Source: Calendula officinalis
Lineage: Eukaryota; Streptophyta; Magnoliopsida; Asterales; Asteraceae
Assembly (NCBI GenBank): GCA_963853835.1
Contig: OY970822.1
Span: 13,765,501-13,829,500 of the forward strand
Direction of reading: 5' to 3'
Length of the DNA: 64,000 bases
This document shows, piece after piece, positions 11,548-23,631 of the stretch (positions are counted from its first letter, which is position 1; every line of letters starts with the position of its first letter). The position numbers were made by a program, and so were the translations under genes. The notes below the pieces were generated by a model, which saw only the letters and a list, made by a program, of their open reading frames with translations, had not been told where the DNA came from and ran no database searches.

Positions 11548-11588
11548 CTAGCAGGTATCTACCCCGCTTGTTGTCGCAGGGATCTTCA
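11548..11588 (-). mobile_element. Helitron 3' terminus
   Basis: On the minus strand a hairpin (CCCTGCGACAACAAGCGGGG) is followed by TAGATACCTG and CTAG (11551-11548), then host T. The body would extend to the right; its 5' end is not found and may lie beyond the solo LTR at 12000. Confidence 0.55.
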
Positions 11589-11999
11589 TATAATACTTAA
11601 AATAAGTTTATTGATATTCGTAGAATCATAAAGTCGTATTCTCAGTAATTTTAATATTATAAATAATTTGAACTATAAAAATAAGTTGGTAAATTTTATA
11701 TTACTAATACTCGTACGCATTATAAGTTTGTATAACATATAGCATGTTAAAGCAAAGAGAGTTAAAATGTAAGTATTAGGTTAAGTATAAAAAATGTTAA
11801 AGTCTGAAATTAAAAAAAAAGTCAAATATGACGGCTTAAATTAAAAAAAAAGTAAATAAATTGAACAACATGTCTGGCTGTCTCTGTTCACAAAATTCAT
11901 AAATGTAATATATGTAATAAATTCATAAATGTAATATATGTAATGATACTCAAAATTAATTTAAACTCATATTTTACTATTATTATCATATAATATAAA

Positions 12000-13700
12000 T
12001 GTAGCGACCGTAATTTTACGTTTTTTCATTTCGTGTATTTAATCAGGATTTATGTGAATTTCGTTATTTATGTTAGTTTACATTTCGAGTTGTGTTTTAC
12101 CGAGTGTTTGAATGTTTGGGACTTGGTATAACCAAGTATGGGTCAAAACTTGGATGGAAACAAGTTTAAAGGCTAAGAATCTGTCTGGCTCAGCTCTCAC
12201 GGCGCAAGCCAGGCGCGAGCGGGGCGCGAGGTGTGCTGTTCATCGGCAACCAGATGGACTACCCGCGTCACCTCGCGACACGAGGGAAACGCGAGCGGGG
12301 CGCGAGGTCTGTCTGGACTATATAAAGTTGTGTGAAAGCTAGGGCTCATAACACCTACGAACCCTAGACCTAGAGCAGCCGTTTTTGAGGAGTTTTGGTC
12401 GGTTTTTGGAGATAAGGAGCTCAAATCTTCATCATCTTGAAGGATTCAAGCATCAAGGGTAAGAATTCTTGCATATCTTGCTTAGTTACCTTGATTTTAA
12501 GCTTAGTATGGGTAACAATGGTGGTTTTGGGAACCCACCATATCACCTTTGGAGAAGATGAACCTCCATGAGTGTAAAACGCTCCTTGTAGACTTGTAAT
12601 CAATGTGTACAAGTTAGATTTGGGATTGGTGATGGAAAATCTTGAACTAGGGTTTGAGATTCCACCAAGTTTGATGAACTTGGTGGTTAGGGAAGTGAAA
12701 TGGATTGTTTAGTGATTAGTTATGGATAATAACTAGTGTTGTATTGATATTGATGTTAGGTCAAGAAGACCTTGTAATTGGAAGTACTTCTTCAATCAAG
12801 AAGTAAGGATTGTGTTGTTGAACACAAGTGTTTGGATAGCTTTGCTAAGGTGAGTACATGTGATCTTTTCTGAGTACATAGTAAACCACGTTTTATAGTT
12901 AAAATGATTTTTAGAGTCTTTATTAGATAATTGTTTTAATAAAGAAAAGATTGAATTGTTAGAGTATGAATTGAATTGAGTTGAATTGTAGTTGATTTGT
13001 ATAGATACCACTAGTGTGATTGAGTTGAGATATGGGGCTTTGGCCCAAGTTGATAATTTGTTATGTGGTAGCTAATCAATTGGATCATAGATAACCCACA
13101 CATGTTGGGGGAGTTAGTGACACCTACTTGGGGCGGTACCACCCTGCGCAAGGGTAATGTGTCGAGAAATAGATAACCCGAAAATCGGGGGAGCAAATAG
13201 ATAACCAGGAAATCGGGGGAGCAAATAGATAACCCGGAAACGGGGGAGTTTACCTAGTTAACCCATATCGGGGGAGTTGTTTCGGGGAGGCCCGTTACGT
13301 ATGTGTTTGGCTTATGGCAAGCCTTAGAGTTGATTGACTATGTGCAATTTGATAATTATTTAATTATTATTTTATTGCAAATTATTTCTAACCGAGTCTA
13401 AAACCCATGTTTCTCACGAGACAATCTTGTCTCACGTACTACGTTTATTTTGGCTATGTACTCAGGTTCGGGAGCTAAAGATTAGGCGGCCCGTAGTTAG
13501 CATTTGGAAGTGATTAGCTCGGTGTACTTATTTAATTCCCTAGACTTTTGTTTTGATATATTTGTAATACCGATTTTTGATACTTATTAATTATTCCAAG
13601 TGTTTTATTTAAACTACAATTTTGGGATGTTCGGTTTGTAAAGACTTACATTTTATTATTTAAAAAGTTTTAAATTTGGTTGAAAAATTGGTGTGTTACA
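12000..13700 (-). mobile_element. Solo LTR, 1,701 bp, TSD ATAAA
   Basis: On the minus strand it starts TGTAACACA and ends GGTCGCTACA. Perfect 5 bp target duplications ATAAA flank it at 11995-11999 and 13701-13705. There is no internal domain, so it is a solo LTR from LTR-LTR recombination. It has a GC-rich GGGGCGCGAGG-containing block (12200-12310) and four diverged GATAACCCGGAAATCGGGGG units (about 13165-13275). The TGTAACAC start and great length fit Tekay/Del-type gypsy chromoviruses (inference). Related solo LTRs: 17493-19637 and 61023-63379. Confidence 0.85.
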
Positions 13701-13757
13701 ATAAATATTTGATTTCTACACTTATAAAATAAAGAATTAGGTGGGCGGGGTTTGAAT

Positions 13758-14098
13758 TGTGAAGTAAGGAAAAAGGAAAGTTTTATTATGAATATGAAGA
13801 TGACAAAACCATTAAATGGATGTATACATTTTCAACCTTCATGTCTTCTCCATCAAATCTATGTCTACATATTTACCTTTCATTTTGTATGTACAAGTAA
13901 ATGAAGGGTAAAACTTTTAGTATAAATACCCCATGAGATGAATGAATAAAATGCACCTCAACACTTTCATAAGTGTTTACATACTTCTCTTCCTCTCTTC
14001 TTTCTAGTTATTGTTCTTCATCTTATGTTCTTGTTATAGATGTAGCAAGTTCTTTGATGAAGTGCTAATAGGGTCATAATCATATCTAATTTATAACA
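13758..14098 (+). repeat. Candidate 5' LTR of the copia element
   Basis: About 341 bp starting TGTGAAGTAAGG and ending TTATAACA. It is followed at once by CGTTATCAGCACGAAAG, a leader seen in some plant copia groups. The left boundary is uncertain because no second LTR exists for comparison. Confidence 0.4.
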
Positions 14099-14187
14099 CG
14101 TTATCAGCACGAAAGTTCTAAATCGAGGAAGATCAACTCAATCACAAGGTACATTCAATTAATCAAGTTAATTACATAAGTTTCAAA

Positions 14188-15254
14188 ATGTCTAGTATTG
14201 TAAAGCGTGAGCTAGCTGCACTTGAAGTTACTGGGAAAACTATATGCAATGGACCATCGATGTTTTACTAATTCTTGAATCGATGGGCATTCATGAAACT
14301 ATAAATGAAAACAATGAATGCTCATCCCAAGACAAGGCAAAGGCGCAAGTGTTTCTTCGTAAACACATTGATGACATGTTAAAATTTGAATATCTTGATG
14401 TCACTGATCCATGTGTTCTTTGGATGTCTTTAAAGGAAAGATTTGATCATCAAAAGGAAGTTATACTTCCAAGTGCCAAAGATGAATGGCAAAATCTGAG
14501 GTTCCAGGACTTTAAAAAGGTAACTGAGTATAACTCTGCTTTGTTCAGAATCTGTTGTCAACTTAAATTTTGTGGGCAAACGATTACTGACGAAGATATG
14601 TTGGAGAAAACATACTCCACATTCCATGCATCAAACATTAACTTAATGCAACAATATCGATTGCAAAAGTTCAATAGGTATTCTGAACTGAATACTTGTC
14701 TCCTTGTTGCAGAGCAAAATAATGAGCTCTTAATGAAAAACCATGAATCTCGTCCAACGGGATCAGTAGCAATTCCTGAAGTAAATGCTACTAATACTGA
14801 TGGTCCTAGAAACAATACACGTGGATGAGGACGTGGTCGTGGTTATGGACGAGGCCGTGGGCATTTTAATCGAAACCCAAACCATAACAATGGTCGTGGA
14901 AAAGTCAACTACTATAATCGTGGTCGTGGTCGTGTTTATAAAAGTACTGTTTATAATGTCACTAAAAAGAACAATGTCCAACCACAAGATAAGGCAAAAG
15001 GGGCAAGGTATGATGCTGGTAAATCAAAGAATGCTGAGAGTTGTTGTTATAGATGTGGTTGCGCAGACCATTGGTCTAGGACATGTCGCACACCTGCACA
15101 TCTTTGTGAACTTTACCAAGCTTCCCTCAAAGGAAAGGGAAAAGAAGTAGATCTCGTTGATAATGTTGAAACTAACAACACATAATTCAACATTGATGAA
15201 TTTACCAACTTCAGTGCTCTCGATTTCTGCAATGACATGAAAGACATAGATTAA
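14188..15254 (+). pseudogene. Copia gag with CCHC knuckle, frameshifted and stopped
   Basis: The ATG at 14188 opens the frame (MSSIVKRELAALEVTGK) but a one-base slip just before 14244 shifts it. The main body (14244-14828) is a copia gag (UBN2-like) domain (MQWTID, LESMGIHETI, LWMSLKERFDHQK). TGA at 14826 interrupts it, then a GR-rich segment and a zinc knuckle CYRCGCADHWSRTC (CX2CX4HX4C, about 15047-15088) follow, with further stops at 15182 and 15252. Confidence 0.8.
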
Positions 15255-16290
15255 GGTAATCAGTGGTTTGTTGTAGCCTAGTTTTACTTGCTTTCTGTCT
15301 TATGTAATATATTTCCCTTCAGCAAATAAAGTGTGTCTTATGTAATATATATCCTTTCAGCAAATGAAGTCTGTGTTATGTAATATATTTCCCTTCAATA
15401 AATGAAGTTTCTTTATAATAACCTCATTATTTGTTTTTCATATGTGAAGTTCAATATTAGCTCAAATGGAGCACAACATCAAGGAAATATTGGAGATCTT
15501 TTAATAGCAGATAGTGGTACTACACATACTATCTTGAAATCGAAGAAATACTTCTCCAAAATAAATCCAACAAAGGGTTCAATACGTACTATATCGGGTC
15601 CTGTAAACTTGATTGAGGGAACTGGAAAAGCTAATTTCGTATTACCTAATGGTATAAAATTTCAAATAGATAATGTCTTATTTTCTCCAAAGTCAAGCAG
15701 AAATCTATTGAGTTTTGGTGATATATATCTTAACGGATATGACACGCAAACCAAAACAATAGATAATAAGAAATTTATGCTTATTATAAATGAGAATCTA
15801 GTGTTGGAGAAATTATCAAAATTTGATTCAAATTTACACCATACATATATAAATAAAGTAGAATCAAATATGGTAGTTAAAGAAAAACATTGTGATCCTG
15901 GGATTTTTAGTTTATGGCATGACAGGTTAGATCATCCAGGATTAACAATGATGAGAAGAATAATTGAGAATACACATGGTCATCCATTGAGGGACCAGAA
16001 GTTCCCTCAAACAAGTAATATAAAACCGCGTACGTCTTGTTCCCTTGGAAAATTAATTATAAAACCTTCACCGATGAAAGTTGACAAAGAATCGCCTAGA
16101 TTTGTTGAAAGAATTCAAGGTGATATATGTGGACCAATTCATCCACCATCTGGACCATTTAGATACTTTATGGTCTTGATAGATTGTAACACCACATTTT
16201 TTTTAAAAGGCAATTAAGTATTAATCTAAGTTACGGAAGCATCTAGTTTAGTTAGGTTCACAAACCATGGTCCCACAAAATATTACAAAC
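14983..16290 (+). repeat. 1,308 bp tandem duplication, unit 1
   Basis: From inside gag (ACAAGATAAGGCAAAAG) through protease to the first 106 bp of the solo LTR. Near-identical to 16291-17598; differences include aac/gac at the position coding PVN/PVD and GATCCTGGG versus GATCATGTG. Boundaries are approximate by the shared AACCA. Confidence 0.85.
15402..16184 (+). pseudogene. Copia protease and pre-integrase region (duplication copy 1)
   Basis: Contains the protease active-site motif ADSGTTHTIL, the flap-like LLSFGDIYLNGYDTQT and the GAG-pre-integrase segment (SLWHDRLDHPGLTMMRR), running into the start of the integrase core (GDICGPIHPPSGPFRYFMVLID). It stops where solo-LTR sequence begins at 16185. 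Confidence 0.8.
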
Positions 16291-17598
16291 CACAAGATAA
16301 GGCAAAAGGGGCAAGGTATGATGCTGGTAAATCAAAGAATGCTGAGAGTTGTTGTTATAGATGTGGTTGCGCAGACCATTGGTCTAGGACATGTCGCACA
16401 CCTGCACATCTTTGTGAACTTTACCAAGCTTCCCTCAAAGGAAAGGGAAAAGAAGTAAATCTCGTTGATAATGTTGAAACTAACAACACAGAATTCAACA
16501 TTGATGAATTTACCAACTTCAGTGCTCTCGATTTCTGCAATGACATGGAAGACATAGATTAAGGTAATCAGTGGTTTGTTGTAGCCTAGTTTTACTTGCT
16601 TTCTGTCTTATGTAATATATTTCCCTTCAGCAAATAAAGTGTGTCTTATGTAATATATATCCTTTCAGCAAATGAAGTCTGTGTTATGTAATATATTTCC
16701 CTTCAATAAATGAAGTTTCTTTATAATAACCTCATTATTTGTTTTTCATATGTGAAGTTCAATATGAGTTCAAATGGAGCACAACATCAAGGAAATATTG
16801 GAGATCTTTTAATAGCAGATAGTGGTACTACACATACTATCTTGAAATCAAAGAAATACTTCTCCAAAATAAATCCAACAAAGGGTTCAATACGTACTAT
16901 ATCGGGTCCTGTAGACTTGATTGAGGGAACTGGAAAAGCTAATTTCATATTACCTAATGGTATAAAATTTCAAATAGATAATGTCTTATTTTCTCCAAAG
17001 TCAAGCAGAAATCTATTGAGTTTTGGTGATATATATCTTAACGGATATGACACGCAAACCAAAACAATAGATAATAAGAAATTTATGCTTATTATAAATG
17101 AGAATCTAGTGTTGGAGAAATTACCAAAATTTGATTCAAATTTACACCATACATATATAAATAAAGTAGAATCAAATATGGTAGTTAAAGAAAAACATTG
17201 TGATCATGTGATTTTTAGTTTATGGCATGACAGGTTAGATCATCCAGGATTAACAATGATGAGAAGAATAATTGAGAATACACATGGTCATCCATTGAGG
17301 GACCAGAAGTTCCCTCAAACAAGTAATATAAAACCGCGTACGTCTTGTTCCCTTGGAAAATTAATTATAAAACCTTCACCGATGAAAGTTGACAAAGAAT
17401 CGCCTAGATTTGTTGAAAGAATTCAAGGTGATATATGTGGACCAATTCATCCACCATCTGGACCATTTAGATACTTTATGGTCTTGATAGATTGTAACAC
17501 CACATTTTTTTTAAAAGGCAATTAAGTATTAATCTAAGTTACGGAAGCATCTAGTTTAGTTAGGTTCACAAACCATGGTCCCACAAAATATTACAAAC
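16291..17598 (+). repeat. 1,308 bp tandem duplication, unit 2
   Basis: Second copy of the gag-knuckle, protease and LTR-start segment. The join reads ...ATTACAAACCACAAGATAAGG and shares AACCA with both parental breakpoints, the mark of microhomology-mediated joining. Because unit 1 already carries the first 106 bp of the solo LTR, the duplication is younger than the LTR insertion. Confidence 0.85.
16710..17492 (+). pseudogene. Copia protease and pre-integrase region (duplication copy 2)
   Basis: Same domains as 15402-16184 with a handful of substitutions and no new stops. This is the copy still in line with the rest of integrase, which resumes at 19643 after the solo LTR. Confidence 0.8.
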
Positions 17599-19637
17599 CA
17601 AAATTAGTTAAAAAGACGGTATTACTAAACACGGCTCATTTTACAAAAACATATAATTTAAGCATGGTCAAACTTCCCGTCCAATCCCGACCCGTTCCAG
17701 CCTTCCAACCTGAAAGGTGTCAATGAGGGAGGGATTAGCACAAAAGCTAAGTGAATGAATTCCTAACACTACCAACTACACTAATCACTTAAACACGGAA
17801 GTTATAAAACATCTCTGGTTGGGTAATCACTAAATTGAGAGGATCGGCGGCTTTGCGGGCCTTAAACCATGGTCGGCCAAAACCACGGTAACCGATAGCG
17901 TTTTGTATCCAACACCCCGCGCAACTCCCTCCCCTTAACCATGTAACGCATACAGGTAAGGTTGGATACCCTATTAGTCGATACACTTTGCCCAGCCATT
18001 ATCCTTCCGACACTGACCTCGTCCCGATTGTGCACATAGTCATGTATGGTATTCCCTAACACTAGGCATACATAACAAGTAGACTAGCTACGAAAAACAC
18101 CGCGAAAAACGTCACAATAGAGTTCCCAATCGCGAACTCTAGTTCGCGTTCGCGAAATAAGGTTCGCGTCGGGAACTCTAATCGTGAACTAGTTCGCGAG
18201 CATCAACTAAATTCTCTGGACCGACTTCACGTTCGCGAAGTGGAGTTCGCGACGCGAACTCCCCTTGTCTGGTAATTTCCTGCAATTTTTACAAACATGC
18301 CAATACCAAACGAATAAGCCGAAACCCGAGTTGTAGGTTGAATCCACTCACCTTTCAACTTCCGATTCCTTAACTCAGTGAGCTAGTATCACTGAGTATC
18401 CTTCCCGGTTCCTGTCAACAATATACCGAGTTAGTGATAATCCACCGAATTGTCAAAATCATCAATTTCAACCACTAACCGCACAAGACTCATAAAATGC
18501 ACATTTTTATGACATATCCAACTAGCACAATTCCTTCATCAATACAATTGACCATTTTGACCATTTATCAAGTATTCACAACTAGTTGACCCAAACGGGC
18601 CAAAAACCCGAACATGATCCTAACACTTCCACATTTCCATTAACTAGCAATTAATCTTTAAACTAGCAATTCACAATCATTTAACAATTCCATCAAGATC
18701 ATAACCATCACAATTCCAAGTATGATACTTCCTAGATCACTAGTTAATCATTTTGACCCAAACACCAACTAGATCAATTCACACAATCAACTATACTAGG
18801 TTTTCACCATCCATAACTTACCAATCATGATTTCTCAACCTAATAAACAATTCTATCCAACCAAAACTCAAGAAATCCAAGATTCATCAAAACCCACCTT
18901 CAACTTCCACCATTAATGGAGTTTGAAGGTGATTTCCACCAAATCTTGTTTTCTTCCAACAATCAACCATACATATGATGTAAAAGCTTGCATAAACACA
19001 TAATACAACATTCATAACAAGATTCATCCACAAATCATCAAGCTACATAAACCCTAGTTCAAGTTCAAGCTCAAGAACAACATGAACAAGTGAAGGAGAA
19101 AGAGTAACTTACTTCTAGACTTCTTCTACACAAACTCAAGTATGAATTTCGGATTTAATCACAAGAGTTAGCAAAAACAAGCTCAAGAACACAATGGTGG
19201 TTTTTTGAGAGAAAACTTGCAATGGAATAGTGGATAAGATGGTTTTGAACAAGTGAGGAAGCAAAAGAGGGTGATCCCTCTTTTCCCCCTCCAAAGGCCG
19301 GCCAAAGCAAAGGGGTGGGACCCCCTTGTTGGCTTTTCATTTAATTAACAGTATGCGTCTGAAAAGTCCCTTTCGTAAACTATTTATTTAAATTAGCAAA
19401 CGAACTCCAATTTTAAAAACGAAAGCATTTCTGGAAACGATATCAAACAAGGAATCCAAAGATATAAAAATCACGTTTTCATTCCAAAAATAACACAAGT
19501 CGGGTATTTGAACCCCTTGGTTAAAATACCGCAAAAGACAATAGGCTAATTAAATTAACTAAACATTTAATCAAATAATTATTTAATAGGATACCTTAAG
19601 GTCAATAAACTATTAGGCCAGGTTTTGGGATGTTACA
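17493..19637 (+). mobile_element. Solo LTR, 2,145 bp, TSD TAGAT
   Basis: Begins TGTAACACC and ends GGGATGTTACA. Perfect 5 bp target duplications TAGAT are at 17488-17492 and 19638-19642. The insertion lies between integrase codons of the host copia. Internal features include GC-rich TTCGCGTTCGCGAA-like inverted phrases (18120-18270) and a CACTGAGTATCCTTCCCGG segment that recurs in the LTR at 61023-63379. Probably from a long-LTR chromovirus; no internal domain remains. Confidence 0.9.
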
Positions 19638-19642
19638 TAGAT

Positions 19643-20269
19643 GCATCTAGCAAATAGTCTCATGTTTGCCTATTATCATCTCGTAATATGGCATTTGCAA
19701 AATTTCTTGCTCAAATCATTAAACTTAGAGCACATTTCCCTGATTATACAGTCAAAAGAGTAAGACTGGACAATGCTGGTGAATTTACTTCCCAAGTATT
19801 CAATGACTATTGCATGTCTGTAGGGATTGTTGTTGAACATCCAGTAGCTCATGTACACACACAAAATGGTTTAGTTGAATCATTAATTAAACGTCTACAG
19901 CTAATAGCTAGACCATTGATAATGCAAACCAAACTTCCTGTTTCCATATGGGATCATGCAATATTACATGCTGCATCATTAATTCGCATAAGGCCAAGTT
20001 CATATAATGCATACTCTCCCTTACAACTTGCTTTTGGTCAAGAACCAAATATTTCTCATCTTAGAATATTTGGATGTACTATATACGTTCCTATTGCACC
20101 ACCACAACGTACAAAGATGGGTCCCCAAAGAAGGTTGGGTATATATGTTGGATATGAGACAAAGTCTATTATAAGATATCTTGAACCTTTAACAGGTGAT
20201 GTTTTTACAGCACGTCTTGCTGATTGTCAATTCAATGAATCAGTTTTTCCACCATTAGGTGCAGAATAG
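19643..20269 (+). pseudogene. Copia integrase core, second part
   Basis: Continues the integrase interrupted at 17492. The catalytic Asp in RLDNAGEF and Glu in NGLVESLIKRLQ are visible, and the first Asp is in GDICGP before the LTR, so the DDE triad is present but split. The C-terminal part (HLRIFGCTIYVPI, RRLGIYVGYE) is copia-typical. TAG at 20267 ends the frame. Confidence 0.85.
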
Positions 20270-20308
20270 AAAAACCAAGAAAAGGATGTCTCATGGAATG
20301 AACCTTCT

Positions 20309-20995
20309 TTGTCATATCTTGATCCTCGCACAAAACAATGTGAAACTGAAGTTCAAAAGATAATGCATTTCCAAGAAATAGCTAATCAATTGCCAGATGC
20401 ATTTACTGATACGAAAAGAGTGACTAAATCATATATACCAGTTGTTAATACTCCAGCTCGAATTGAAATTCCATATAGGCAATCTGATGATAAAGTCACT
20501 CAAGAATCTAAGACACGCTTGAAGCGTGGAAGACCAATTGGTTCAAAGGATAAAAATCCTCGAAAAAGAAAACCAACAGAAAATGCAATTGATCATGAGG
20601 AAAGTGTTCCTGAAGAAACACAAAACAATCCTCTGGTTGAGGAAAGTAATGCTATAGAAAATATTGATGAGAAATTTTCTTATGTTGTCGCATGTGATAT
20701 TATGAATGATGATTCTGAACCACAATCTGTTAATGAATGTCAAAATAGACATGATTGGGTTAAATGGAAAGAAGCTATACAAGCTGAACTAAATTCTCTC
20801 AATAAGAAAAAGGTATTTGGACCTATTATTATGACACCTGGAGTTGTGAAACCATTAGGGTATAGATGGATTTTTGTTTGAAAAAGAAATGAGAAAGACG
20901 AAACCGTAAGATACAAAGCTAGACTTGTAGCACAAGGTTTCTCTCAACGACCTGGAATTGATTATGAGGAAACATATTCTCCAGTTATGGATACA
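20309..20995 (+). pseudogene. Copia linker and start of reverse transcriptase, truncated
   Basis: Lys/Arg-rich linker (RLKRGRPIGSKDK), then the reverse transcriptase start ([41 protein letters not shown]). TGA at 20879 interrupts it. The similarity ends at about 20998, before any catalytic YVDD motif. Confidence 0.8.
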
Positions 20996-21696
20996 ATCCT
21001 ATTGTGTAACCATTCTACAATCGTCTTCTTCACCACGAATCCACCACCTGCCGCCTCCATCATCATACGCCACCGCATGCCGCCCCATCACTGTTGGCCA
21101 CCGCCTGCCGCCCCACCACCTGTCGCCCCACCACCTGTCGCCCCACCACAGTACGCTTAATTCCTTAATTTCATCATCAGATCTAGCAAATCAAAATGTA
21201 ATACATCGTATCTAAATAAAACATATTGCAAATAAAGGCTAAAATTAAATCAAAACCCATCAATAAACCCCCAAAAACCATGAATTTAATCGTTTGTATT
21301 TACACTCCAAAAGATCTCAAAATTTTAAGAAACTAATTTTTTTCAATCGGTAATAAATTAAAAACCCCTATCAGATAATTTTTGTTTATGACCCCCTTTT
21401 TTTTCAAATCATCAAAAGAGCTATATTTTGTGACCCCTTTTTGGTACTTACGAATCTTTCTTACTGCCACCGTTCCTGGCCTGAATATGTGTGGCTTCTT
21501 CACTCCGCCGGTCGCCGGAGTTGATTTCCCGGCAGCTTTGGTGGCTGATGGTTGTGATGACGACGGTGATGGGTCGTTTAATTGTGAAATGGGTTTAATG
21601 GGAAACAGGAAAGAAAAAAAGAAAGAGACGGAAAACAAAAGAGAGAGCAGGGAAAAAGATCGAGAGATGGAGAGATTGTTACAAAATAGGATTGTA
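20992..21696. mobile_element. Small TIR element carrying a histone H3 fragment
   Basis: Left ACAATCCTATTGTGTAAC (20993 on) matches the inverse of right GTTACAAAATAGGATTGT (21678-21695). The interior has a GC-rich, CCACCACCTG-repetitive stretch (21040-21150) and, on the minus strand, a histone H3-like fragment. No clear target duplication, so element status is tentative. Confidence 0.4.
21438..21545 (-). pseudogene. Histone H3.1-like fragment (residues about 21-56)
   Basis: Within a minus-strand frame (21333-21638) a 36-residue block reads [36 protein letters not shown]. It matches histone H3 from A21 to K56, with R26G, R40I, L48V and E50K. Ala at 31 and Phe at 41 are the plant H3.1 rather than H3.3 states. 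Sequence on both sides in the same frame is not H3. No histone fold is encoded, so this is a captured fragment, not a histone gene. Confidence 0.75.
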
Positions 21697-21820
21697 CAAT
21701 GTGCACCTTTAATTGTACATAGATAAATGCTTGTAACTTATGCTTAAATGGTTGTCCATTAATGATGAAAGGACTATTTTATCCTCATGTGCATTGCACA
21801 TTGAAAGACTTTATAGAATA

Positions 21821-21957
21821 GTTTAACACCGTTTAGCCTAAAGGATTACGGGTGCAAAATAGTTTCAAAATAAGGACTATCGGTGTAATTTTTGAAACTA
21901 AAAGACCAAACTTATAAATATGGTATATACTTAAAGGACCATTTGTGTAATTAACTC
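21821..21957. mobile_element. Orphan right arm of a Mutator-type MITE
   Basis: TTTAACACCGTTTAGCCTAAAGGATTA ... GGACCATTTGTGTAATTAACTC resembles the right arm of the element at 48874-49326. No matching left arm is found nearby. Confidence 0.5.
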
Positions 21958-22341
21958 TTTACTTTAAAAATTTATAACTGACTAAATTTTAAAATCAACT
22001 CACATTTATCTCAATTTTTTGAATGAGATTAATTAGTGGGTGTTCAAGTGAGTTGATCTACATTTTATTGGAAGCAATATCTCTCAATTATAAACAACCA
22101 ATTAAATTTCCACCTAACATTTTTCTTCCTAATCTTTAGGGTACGGGAAGACAAATCTTCGATACGATTTACAATAACAATATGGCAACATTTTTCTTAA
22201 CTTTCCCAATTGCATGGATATTCAACGTGAAAAGTGAACGTAATTTGTTTCCCAATCGAAACAAATCTTGTTCCATAATCTTTGTTGAATCCAATCCATG
22301 CATGTAGTTCGACTATTAAAAATTCAATTAATCAAGGTAAA

Positions 22342-22983
22342 ATGGATTCATTCCCAAACCGATCAACGATTCGCCTCAAAAGCTATCGCGATAAATACCT
22401 ATTTGCTGAAAACGACGAAGAAACCGTTTCACAATCTCGAGATGGTTCAACAAAGAATTCTCATTGGACGGTTGAAGCCGTTGATGAAGATTGTATATCG
22501 TTAAAAAGTTGTTACGGAAATTACCTAACCGCATCAAACAAACCTTCAATTCCGGGAATGAGAGCTCGATATCTCAAAGTTACACAAACTCGTCTTGGGG
22601 ATCCTTTGACAGTAATCGACGATTCCTCCATAACGGGGAAATGGAATTCAGCACTCCAATGGCTACCAATGAGGACCGAGGTTAGTTCTGAAGTTAGATT
22701 AAAAACTCATTATGGCAACTATTTGCAATCGAACAAGGGTCCACCACCTTTAGGGAACATGGTCACACATGATCTTCCTAGGAAAGAAGGACCGATGAAT
22801 AAAAGGATTTCATGGCAAGTCGAATTGGTGGAATCGCCTTCCGTTATATTGAAAGAATCTGAATCGTTTAAATCACGAATGACGGTTTATGCGAAAACGT
22901 TTGTGTCCGAAATGCAAAAGGGGAAGGACAAAATAAAGGAGTCAGCAAAAAGTAAGAAAAATGATAAGAAGCCACAAGAATAA
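22342..22983 (+). CDS. DUF569 protein (fascin-like, actin cross-linking family)
   Basis: A 213-residue uninterrupted frame. It matches the plant DUF569 family, often named actin cross-linking proteins because the fold belongs to the fascin/beta-trefoil superfamily; their cellular role is poorly known. Landmarks are TIRLKSYRDKYLFAENDEETVSQ (residues about 9-31), HWTVEAV, ISLKSCYGNYLTASN, LQWLPMRTEVSSEVRLKTHYGNYLQSN and the closing SWQVELVE. The repeated LKSxYGxYL phrases are the beta-trefoil signature. The tail after about residue 165 is Lys-rich (GKDKIKESAKSKKNDKK) and probably disordered. The ATG at 22342 is chosen because the similarity begins there; an in-frame ATG 60 bp upstream is possible. 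AATAAA at 23125-23130 is a candidate poly(A) signal. Confidence 0.8.
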   Translation: MDSFPNRSTIRLKSYRDKYLFAENDEETVSQSRDGSTKNSHWTVEAVDEDCISLKSCYGNYLTASNKPSIPGMRARYLKVTQTRLGDPLTVIDDSSITGKWNSALQWLPMRTEVSSEVRLKTHYGNYLQSNKGPPPLGNMVTHDLPRKEGPMNKRISWQVELVESPSVILKESESFKSRMTVYAKTFVSEMQKGKDKIKESAKSKKNDKKPQE

Positions 22984-23631
22984 TCGCATTCGTCATATCC
23001 CGGCTGCTCACCGCAACGCCAACTGTCTTCCTCGGGTAAAAAAAGGTAACTCGTCGAAGAAATTGGAATTGCAAAATAGTTTTGAAAAGGGAGAAGAACG
23101 TGTGTAAATTAACGGAGTTAAGAGAATAAATGATTCTAATGATGCAAGAGAGTCTCAAGCCTGAAACTTTCTAAATGATTAAGTGAGCATATATTATTGT
23201 AATCTCTTACAATTTATGATAAACTTAACTTTTTTAACATTTTTGGCACAAACTTTTTATTTTGCCTCACCAAAAGTATAAATTCTAGTTATGCCACTTA
23301 TTTGTGTAATATTTTTTTTCTTCTAGTGTCAAATTGCTACTGATGTGGAGTACCAACTTTTGAGTTACTCATGTGATTCATATGGGTTGCTTGTGAGCCA
23401 TTAGGTAAGGTCAATTGTGGTGAGAGATATACTGATATAAAGATGTGTATGTGGGGTAGTAGGGTAGGTTGGTTTTTCTTTATCTTTTATGAGGTGACTT
23501 TGTGTCCCCTTTTCTAAGTCTTGTAAAAAAGGGTGGTTTTGAGATGCAAGCGTTTTGTTGTTTTCCGTTGGTTGGAATAAAATATTGATACCCTTAAAAA
23601 ATGACTTTAATGAATCTCATTATATTCTGAG

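Larger units (their letters stand above)
13758..20998 (+). mobile_element. Broken Ty1/copia retrotransposon with nested insertion and tandem duplication
   Basis: Holds, in order, a short LTR candidate, gag, protease, integrase and the first part of reverse transcriptase. It is dead: a frameshift near 14240, stop codons at 14826, 15182, 15252, 20267 and 20879, a 1,308 bp tandem duplication, a 2.1 kb solo LTR inside integrase, and loss of everything after the start of reverse transcriptase, including the 3' LTR. Confidence 0.85.

Noticed and set aside
12112..12424. Overlapping frames on both strands in GC-rich DNA
   Set aside because: They lie inside the solo LTR and show no protein features.
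13165..13275. Possible CRISPR-like array
   Set aside because: Four diverged GATAACCCGGAAATCGGGGG units without regular spacers, in a plant LTR.
14785..15150. Alternative protein in gag
   Set aside because: Shifted frame over the GR-rich and zinc-knuckle part of the copia gag; the knuckle is in another frame.
21382..21726. Plus-strand frame across the histone fragment
   Set aside because: The minus-strand reading matches histone H3; the plus frame is its shadow.
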